The translations under genes were made by a program, and so were the position numbers. Below, in pieces: positions 59,412-64,000 of a stretch of DNA of 64,000 nt; positions within the stretch are counted from its first letter, which is position 1, and each line of letters opens with the position of its first letter. The notes under the pieces are model-generated. The model searched no databases. It was not told where the DNA came from and saw only the letters and a program-made list of their open reading frames with translations. The stretch is from assembly GCF_023074185.1 (NCBI RefSeq), contig NZ_JADPKY010000006.1, positions 20,627-84,626 on the forward strand, in the 5' to 3' direction. The stretch is from Bradyrhizobium sp. 132 (GTDB taxonomy: Bacteria > Pseudomonadota > Alphaproteobacteria > Rhizobiales > Xanthobacteraceae).

Positions 59412-60406
59412 GCGCCTTCGCCAAGCCTCTGAAGATCGCGCTCGGCCTCATCGTCATCGCCGCGCTGATCGTCATCCCCATGAACTTCAACCGTTATGGC
59501 CTGTTCATCCTGAGCCAGTGGGCGGTGATGGCGATCGCCGCCATGGGCCTCAACCTCACGCTCGGCTATGCCGGCCAGGTCTCGCTGGCGCAGGGCGCCT
59601 TCGTCGGCATCGGCGCTTACGCGGCAGCGATGATGACCACGCATGGCTGGCCGCTGCCGGCGGCGATCGTCGTCGCGATCGCGTTGAGCTTCGCGGTCGG
59701 CTGGGTGCTCGGCTACCCCGCGCTGCGGGTGCAGCACCACTACCTCGCCTTCGTCACGCTCGCCTTCTCCACGCTGGCCTTCCTGGTGTTTCGCAACGAG
59801 AGCTGGCTCACCGGCGGCATCTACGGCATCTCCAACATTCCGCGCCCGCACATCTTCGGCATCCCAACCAGCAAGCCGCTGCCGTTCTACTATGTCTGCC
59901 TCGGCTCGCTCGCGATCGTGTCGCTGGCGGTGTGGTGGCTGATCCGCTCACCCTGGGGCCGCGCGTTCATGGCGCTGCGCGAAAATCCGCTGCGCGCGCA
60001 ATCGCTCGGCGTCGACACGCGCCGCTATACGCTGATGGCGTTCGCGATCGGCTCGGCGCTCGGCGGCGTGGCCGGCGCGCTCTATGCGCCGCTGACGCAA
60101 TATATCGATCCCGTGCCGTTCAACCTGTCGCTCTCGCTCGACCTCTTGATGATGGTGATCGTCGGCGGCGCCGGCTTCTTCCTGGGTCCGTTCCTGGGCG
60201 CGATGATCGCCGTGCTGCTGCCGGAATGGCTGCGCTTCACCGAGGGCTATTATCTGATGCTCTACGCGATCGCGGTGATGGGGCTGCTGATCTGGTCGCC
60301 GACCGGCATTTTGGGAATCCTGGATCGCTATCTGGCCGAACGCCGCACCAAGGCGGCTTCTACGCTGCGCGCTGTCGCAAAATCCCGGCTGGAGACGGTG
60401 CAATGA
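59408..60406 (+). CDS. Branched-chain-type ABC transporter permease (LivM type), shikimate/quinate operon
   Basis: A 332-residue permease with about ten helices: LNLTLGYAGQVSLAQGAFVGIGAYAAAMM (G-Y-A-G-Q-x-S-L-A-Q-G), VQHHYLAFVTLAFSTLAFLVF, and the coupling loop WGRAFMALRENPLRAQSLGVDTRRYTLMAFAIGSALGGVAGALYAPL. The ATG at 59408 overlaps the previous stop (ATGA) and its own stop overlaps livG (ATGA). A much longer frame starting inside livH is only an overlapping frame. Confidence 0.92.
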   Translation: MSAFAKPLKIALGLIVIAALIVIPMNFNRYGLFILSQWAVMAIAAMGLNLTLGYAGQVSLAQGAFVGIGAYAAAMMTTHGWPLPAAIVVAIALSFAVGWVLGYPALRVQHHYLAFVTLAFSTLAFLVFRNESWLTGGIYGISNIPRPHIFGIPTSKPLPFYYVCLGSLAIVSLAVWWLIRSPWGRAFMALRENPLRAQSLGVDTRRYTLMAFAIGSALGGVAGALYAPLTQYIDPVPFNLSLSLDLLMMVIVGGAGFFLGPFLGAMIAVLLPEWLRFTEGYYLMLYAIAVMGLLIWSPTGILGILDRYLAERRTKAASTLRAVAKSRLETVQ

Positions 60407-61146
60407 GCGCAGTCCTCGAAGTCACCGACATCAAGAAGAACTTTGGCGGCATCAGTGCCGTCGGCGGCGTCTCTTTCGACGTGCGCGAAGGCGAGATCCT
60501 CGGCCTGATCGGCCCGAACGGCTGCGGCAAGTCCACCTTGTTCAACTGCATCCTCGGCCAGCTCACGCCATCAGGCGGCGAGGTCAAGCTCGACGGCAAG
60601 GTGGTCACCGGCCTGCGCCCTGCCGAGCTCAACAAGCTCGGGGTCAGCCGCACCTTCCAGCTCCTGCAAGTGTTTCCAAAGCTCTCGGTGCGCGAGAACC
60701 TGATCCTCGCAGGCCAGGAGCACCAGGGCAGCATGGCCTCGCGCCTGGTCGGCCGCTCCGATGCCGGACTGACGGAGGCTGCCAACCAGATGATCGGCTT
60801 TTTCAAGCTCGATCATCTCGCCGACGAGCCGGCCGGCGGACTCTCCTATGGCCAACAGAAGCTGCTCGACGCCGCCATGGCCTTCATGGGTGGACCGCGC
60901 CTGGTGCTGCTCGACGAGCCCGCCGGCGGCGTCAACCCGTCGATGCTGACGGATTTGAAGGAGCGGCTGGTCGCGATCAACCGCGAGAAGAACGCCACGT
61001 TCGTCGTGATCGAGCACAACATGGAATTCGTGATGTCGCTGTGCTCGCGCGTGATGGTGATGGCGGAAGGCAAGGTGCTGGCGATGGGACGGCCTGACGA
61101 GGTCCGCAAGGATCCCGCCGTGATTGAAGCCTATCTCGGACATTAG
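60403..61146 (+). CDS. Branched-chain-type ABC transporter ATPase (LivG type), shikimate/quinate operon
   Basis: A 247-residue ATPase: Walker A GPNGCGKST, the GLRPAELNKLGVSRTFQLLQVFPKLSVRENLILA segment, signature LSYGQQKLLDAAMAFM, Walker B LVLLDEPAGGVNPSM and switch His in IEHNMEFVMSLC. The LSYGQ signature is a common LivG variant. It is translationally coupled with the LivM-type permease and followed 11 nt later by the LivF-type ATPase. Together they power uptake of the acid bound by the upstream periplasmic protein. Confidence 0.93.
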   Translation: MSAVLEVTDIKKNFGGISAVGGVSFDVREGEILGLIGPNGCGKSTLFNCILGQLTPSGGEVKLDGKVVTGLRPAELNKLGVSRTFQLLQVFPKLSVRENLILAGQEHQGSMASRLVGRSDAGLTEAANQMIGFFKLDHLADEPAGGLSYGQQKLLDAAMAFMGGPRLVLLDEPAGGVNPSMLTDLKERLVAINREKNATFVVIEHNMEFVMSLCSRVMVMAEGKVLAMGRPDEVRKDPAVIEAYLGH

Positions 61147-61157
61147 GGAGAGCCATC

Positions 61158-61898
61158 ATGAGCGATCCGATCCTCTCGGTTCACAATCTCGTCGGCGGCT
61201 ACGGCAAGATGACGATTTTGAACGGCACGACCTTCGCCGTGCCGCAGGCCACCATCACCACCATCATCGGCCCGAACGGCGCCGGCAAGTCCACCGTGTT
61301 CAAGGCGATCTTCGGCCTGCTCAAGCTGCGCGAGGGCAAGATCAGTTTTGCCGGCCGCGACGTCACCAATTTGAGCCAGCGCGCGCTGCTCAATGTTGGC
61401 ATCTGCTACGTGCCGCAGGGCCGCAACATCTTTCCCGAGTTGTCGGTGCGCCACAACATCGAGCTCGGCGGCGTTTCCGCGGGCAAGGGCATCGACCTGC
61501 AGAGCCGGATCAAGGCCGCGCTCGACCTGTTCCCGGTGCTGCGGCGGAAATCGACGCAGCAGGCTTCCACATTGTCCGGCGGCGAGCAGAAGCAACTCGA
61601 AATCGCCCGCTCGCTGCTGCTCGAACCAAAGCTCGTGCTGATCGACGAGCCCTCGATCGGCCTGTCACCGCTGATGGTGCAGCAGACTTTCGACATCCTG
61701 AAATCCCTGCGCGACCGGGGCGTCACGATTTTGATGATCGAGCAGAACGCACGCTCGGCGCTGGAGATTTCCGACATCGGCATCGTGCTTGAGCTCGGCC
61801 AGACCCGCATGGTCGACGGCGCGAAGCGAATCCTGAACGACCCGCGAATCGGCCAGCTCTTCCTGGGCGGTGCGATGGAGGAGGACAACGCAGCATGA
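61158..61898 (+). CDS. Branched-chain-type ABC transporter ATPase (LivF type), shikimate/quinate operon
   Basis: A 246-residue ATPase: Walker A GPNGAGKST, the QRALLNVGICYVPQGRNIFPELSVRHNIELG segment, signature LSGGEQKQLEIARSLL, Walker B LVLIDEPSIGLSPLM and the switch region IEQNARSALEISD (Gln replaces His, as often in LivF). A GGGAGAG ribosome site precedes the ATG. Its stop overlaps the start of the quiC gene (ATGA), which ties transport to catabolism on one transcript. Confidence 0.93.
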   Translation: MSDPILSVHNLVGGYGKMTILNGTTFAVPQATITTIIGPNGAGKSTVFKAIFGLLKLREGKISFAGRDVTNLSQRALLNVGICYVPQGRNIFPELSVRHNIELGGVSAGKGIDLQSRIKAALDLFPVLRRKSTQQASTLSGGEQKQLEIARSLLLEPKLVLIDEPSIGLSPLMVQQTFDILKSLRDRGVTILMIEQNARSALEISDIGIVLELGQTRMVDGAKRILNDPRIGQLFLGGAMEEDNAA

Positions 61899-63766
61899 AC
61901 AAGCGCTCGATCGCGACCGTCTCCCTGTCAGGCAGCCTCGACGAAAAGCTCCGCGCCATCGCATCCGCCGGCTTCGATATGGTCGAGATTTTCGAGAACG
62001 ATCTGCTGTCGTTCGGCGCAAGCCCGCGCGACATCGCAAAGCTCTGCGGCGACCTCAATCTCGAGATTTGCGCGTTTCAGCCGTTCCGCGATTTCGAGGG
62101 CATGCCGGAACCGCAGCGTTCGCGCAACTTTGCCCGCGCCGAGCGCAAGTTCGACCTGATGCAGGAGCTCGGTACCGACCTGCTGCTGATCTGCTCCAAC
62201 GTGTCCCCCAGCTCGCTCGGCGGCATCGACCGCGCTGCGGATGATTTTCGCGAGCTCGGCGAGCGCGCGGCAAAACGGTCCTTGCGCGTCGGCTACGAGG
62301 CTTTGGCCTGGGGACGCCACGTCAACGACTACCGCGACGCCTGGGAGATCGTGCGGCGCGCCGATCACCCCGCGATCGGCGTCATCCTCGACAGCTTTCA
62401 CGCGCTCGCCCCCGGCTTTCCGGTTCGCGCGATGGCCTCGATCCCCGGCGACAAGATCTTTCTGGTCCAGCTTGCGGATGCACCAAAACTCGAGCTCGAC
62501 ATCCTGTCGTGGAGCCGGCACTTCCGCTCCTTCCCCGGCCAGGGCGATCTGCCGGTCGGCGAGTTCATGGCGGCGATCGCGGCGACCGGCTATGCGGGGC
62601 CGCTGTCGCTGGAGATCTTCAACGACCAGTTCCGCGCCGGCTCGGCCATGCAGACCGCGGTCGACGGCCTGCGCTCGCTGATTCTGCTGGAGGACCAGCT
62701 TGCACCGGATTGGCCAAAGCTCATCAGCGAGCCCCTGGCGCCGAAGGCCAAAAGTCGCGGTACGGGATTCATCGAGTTTGCCGTCAACGAGACCAAGGCC
62801 GGCGAACTCGCCCACCTGCTTTCGCAGCTCGGCTTCCGCAAGACCGGCAAGCATCGCAGCAAGGCGGTGGAACGCTGGTCGCAAGGCAAGGTCGAACTCG
62901 TCGTCAACTCCGAGACCGACGGCTTTGCGCATTCGCACTATGTCACGCACGGTCCCGGCGTCTGCGCCATCGCGATCGAGGTCGACAATGCCGGCCTTGC
63001 CATGCAACGCGCCGAGACGCTGAAGGCGCGCACGTTCTACCAGCCGGTCGGGCCGGGCGAACTCGAAATTCCCGCGATCCATGGCGTCGGCGGCAGCCTG
63101 CTGTATTTCCTCGATCAGGCCGGCAAGAACTGGGACACGGATTTCGAGCCGATTGCGAGCGACGCCGGCGCGGACGCGCTGCTGGCCGTCGATCACATCG
63201 CGCAGTCGATGCCCTATGACGAGATGCTGTCCTGGCTGTTGTTCTACACCGGGATCCTCGACCTGACGCGTCTGCCACAGATGGAGATCGCCGATCCCAG
63301 AGGGCTCGTGCAGAGCCAGGCCGTCATCAATGACGACCAGAGCCTGCGTTTCGTGCTTAACGGCTCATCCGCCAACCGTACACTGCCGGCGCGCTTCATC
63401 TCGGAGTTTTTCGGCTCAGGCGTGCAGCACGTCGCGTTCACGTGCCGGGACATTTTTGCGGCGGTCGCGGAGATGCGCAAGCGCGGCGCTGATTTCCTGG
63501 ATATCCCTGATAATTACTACGACGACATCGAAGCCAAGTACGATCTGGCACCCGAGCTGATGGCGCAGCTGCGCGCCAACCACATCCTCTACGATCGCGA
63601 AGGCGACGGAGAATTCTTCCAGGTCTACACCCACATTTTCGACGAGCGGTTTTTCTTCGAGATCGTGGAGCGGCGGGATTATCAGGGCTTCGGCGCGGCC
63701 AATGCCGGGATCAGGCTTGCAGCGCAGGCGCGCGAAGTGCGGCCTGCGAGCATGCCGCGGGTGTAG
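61895..63766 (+). CDS. quiC: 3-Dehydroshikimate dehydratase, two-domain QuiC type
   Basis: A 623-residue fusion. Residues 1-285 form a xylose-isomerase-like TIM barrel with dehydratase metal-site segments (ICSNVSPSSLGG, YEALAWGRHVND, VILDSFHALAPG, LEIFNDQFR). Residues 290-610 are a VOC/4-hydroxyphenylpyruvate-dioxygenase-like domain with metal-type motifs VDHIAQSM, VQHVAFTC and FFFEIVERRDYQGFG. This architecture is that of bacterial 3-dehydroshikimate dehydratases (QuiC/AsbF-related), which convert 3-dehydroshikimate to protocatechuate. The C-terminal domain's role is uncertain. It ends the aroE-transporter operon, overlapping livF by 4 nt, and is followed by a long repeat. Confidence 0.93.
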   Translation: MNKRSIATVSLSGSLDEKLRAIASAGFDMVEIFENDLLSFGASPRDIAKLCGDLNLEICAFQPFRDFEGMPEPQRSRNFARAERKFDLMQELGTDLLLICSNVSPSSLGGIDRAADDFRELGERAAKRSLRVGYEALAWGRHVNDYRDAWEIVRRADHPAIGVILDSFHALAPGFPVRAMASIPGDKIFLVQLADAPKLELDILSWSRHFRSFPGQGDLPVGEFMAAIAATGYAGPLSLEIFNDQFRAGSAMQTAVDGLRSLILLEDQLAPDWPKLISEPLAPKAKSRGTGFIEFAVNETKAGELAHLLSQLGFRKTGKHRSKAVERWSQGKVELVVNSETDGFAHSHYVTHGPGVCAIAIEVDNAGLAMQRAETLKARTFYQPVGPGELEIPAIHGVGGSLLYFLDQAGKNWDTDFEPIASDAGADALLAVDHIAQSMPYDEMLSWLLFYTGILDLTRLPQMEIADPRGLVQSQAVINDDQSLRFVLNGSSANRTLPARFISEFFGSGVQHVAFTCRDIFAAVAEMRKRGADFLDIPDNYYDDIEAKYDLAPELMAQLRANHILYDREGDGEFFQVYTHIFDERFFFEIVERRDYQGFGAANAGIRLAAQAREVRPASMPRV

Positions 63767-63779
63767 ACTCTCTCTACGC

Positions 63780-63866
63780 CGTCATTGCGAGGAGCCCTTG
63801 CGACGAAGCAATCCAGAATCCCTCAGCGGAAAGATTCTGGATTGCTTCGCTGCGCTCGCAATGACG
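63780..63866. repeat. Long palindromic intergenic repeat, copy 3
   Basis: CGTCATTGCGAGGAGCCCTTGCGACGAAGCAATCCAG faces CTGGATTGCTTCGCTGCGCTCGCAATGACG. It is almost identical to copy 1 (10066-10153). It lies 14 nt after the quiC stop and probably ends the operon. Confidence 0.93.
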
Positions 63867-63910
63867 GGGAGAGAGCTGAGAGCCCCTCTCCCCGCGAGCG
63901 GCTATCGGAT

Positions 63911-64000
63911 TCACACATCGGCCATTCGCAGTGAGGCGCCAAATTTGATGCGCTGGAGGGCTTCGAGCCCCAAGCGCATGGTTTTTGGTCCCGGCTTGCC
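63911..64000 (-). CDS. C-terminal fragment of an unidentified protein, possibly transposase-like
   Basis: An open frame entering from the right edge on the minus strand and ending with TGA at 63911-63913. Its 29 residues include PGPKTMRLGLEALQRI. The P-G-x-K-x-x-x-x-G-L-x-x-L pattern near the C-terminus resembles the end of IS4-type transposases, but the fragment is too short to judge. It may equally be a non-coding frame. Confidence 0.3.
   Translation of the reverse strand, partial: GKPGPKTMRLGLEALQRIKFGASLRMADV

Noticed and set aside
58619..60406. Apparent 595-residue LivH-LivM fusion
   Set aside because: The part before 59408 lies in another frame of livH and is Arg-rich noise; the ATGA overlap shows two separate proteins. 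The same applies to the long frames at 25996-27081, 50965-52452 and 59518-61146.
61928..63196. 422-codon minus-strand frame opposite quiC
   Set aside because: Mirror frame of the two-domain dehydratase; no motif and atypical composition.

Overview
The window is chromosomal DNA from a slow-growing rhizobium, almost certainly Bradyrhizobium or a very close relative. The evidence is high GC with strong third-position bias, a BjaI/BjaR-type quorum-sensing pair, the cell-cycle regulator GcrA, a SAM-II riboswitch in front of metZ, an aerobic benzoyl-CoA (box) cluster with a BoxR regulator, and several families of palindromic intergenic repeats typical of that genus. No prophage, integron, CRISPR array or complete insertion sequence is seen.

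Layout: 1-6363 (minus strand) is a xylose operon: LacI-type regulator, xylB, xylA and a sugar ABC transporter whose binding protein runs off the left edge. 6476-15599 holds small accessory genes: a DUF1003 membrane protein, two adjacent decayed genes (acetyltransferase and XRE/cupin regulator), tRNA-Gly(CCC), an Ogt/MGMT-like protein, an AraC regulator, VOC and SRPBCC proteins, a Met/Gly-rich secreted protein, a MATE exporter, an unknown protein, a PAS protein and dCTP deaminase. 15640-17019 is metZ behind a SAM-II riboswitch with a downstream terminator. 17074-20123 is an OpgC-like acyltransferase with two tandem SGNH-fold proteins, one of which has lost its catalytic residues. Next come apaG, then argD-argF-hslO, then gcrA. 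25270-31990 is the phosphate regulon phoR-pstSCAB-phoU-phoB with a Pho box. 32038-37461 has envelope genes (UPF0104 membrane protein, OmpA protein, polysaccharide deacetylase) and an SDR.

From 37640 to 63766 the region is dominated by catabolism of aromatic and hydroaromatic acids. It contains boxC/boxB, an alpha/beta hydrolase, benzoate-CoA ligase and boxR; an IclR regulator with a Rieske oxygenase and a glutamine-synthetase-like ligase; a livHMGF-type transporter without its binding protein; and a second complete transporter inside a shikimate/quinate operon (LysR regulator, shikimate/quinate dehydrogenase, binding protein, LivHMGF, QuiC-type 3-dehydroshikimate dehydratase). The bjaR-bjaI quorum-sensing pair lies between the two transporters.

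The main integrating observation is a TGCA-N6-TGCA motif, resembling the operators described for BzdR/BoxR. It occurs in front of boxC (two sites), over the boxR promoter in the boxR/bclA divergent region, and in front of the orphan ABC transporter at 52.8 kb. This places that transporter in the benzoate regulon, probably as the benzoate importer. Three near-identical long REP-like elements, one internally deleted derivative and several other inverted-repeat families occupy the intergenic spaces, including positions inside the pst and box operons.
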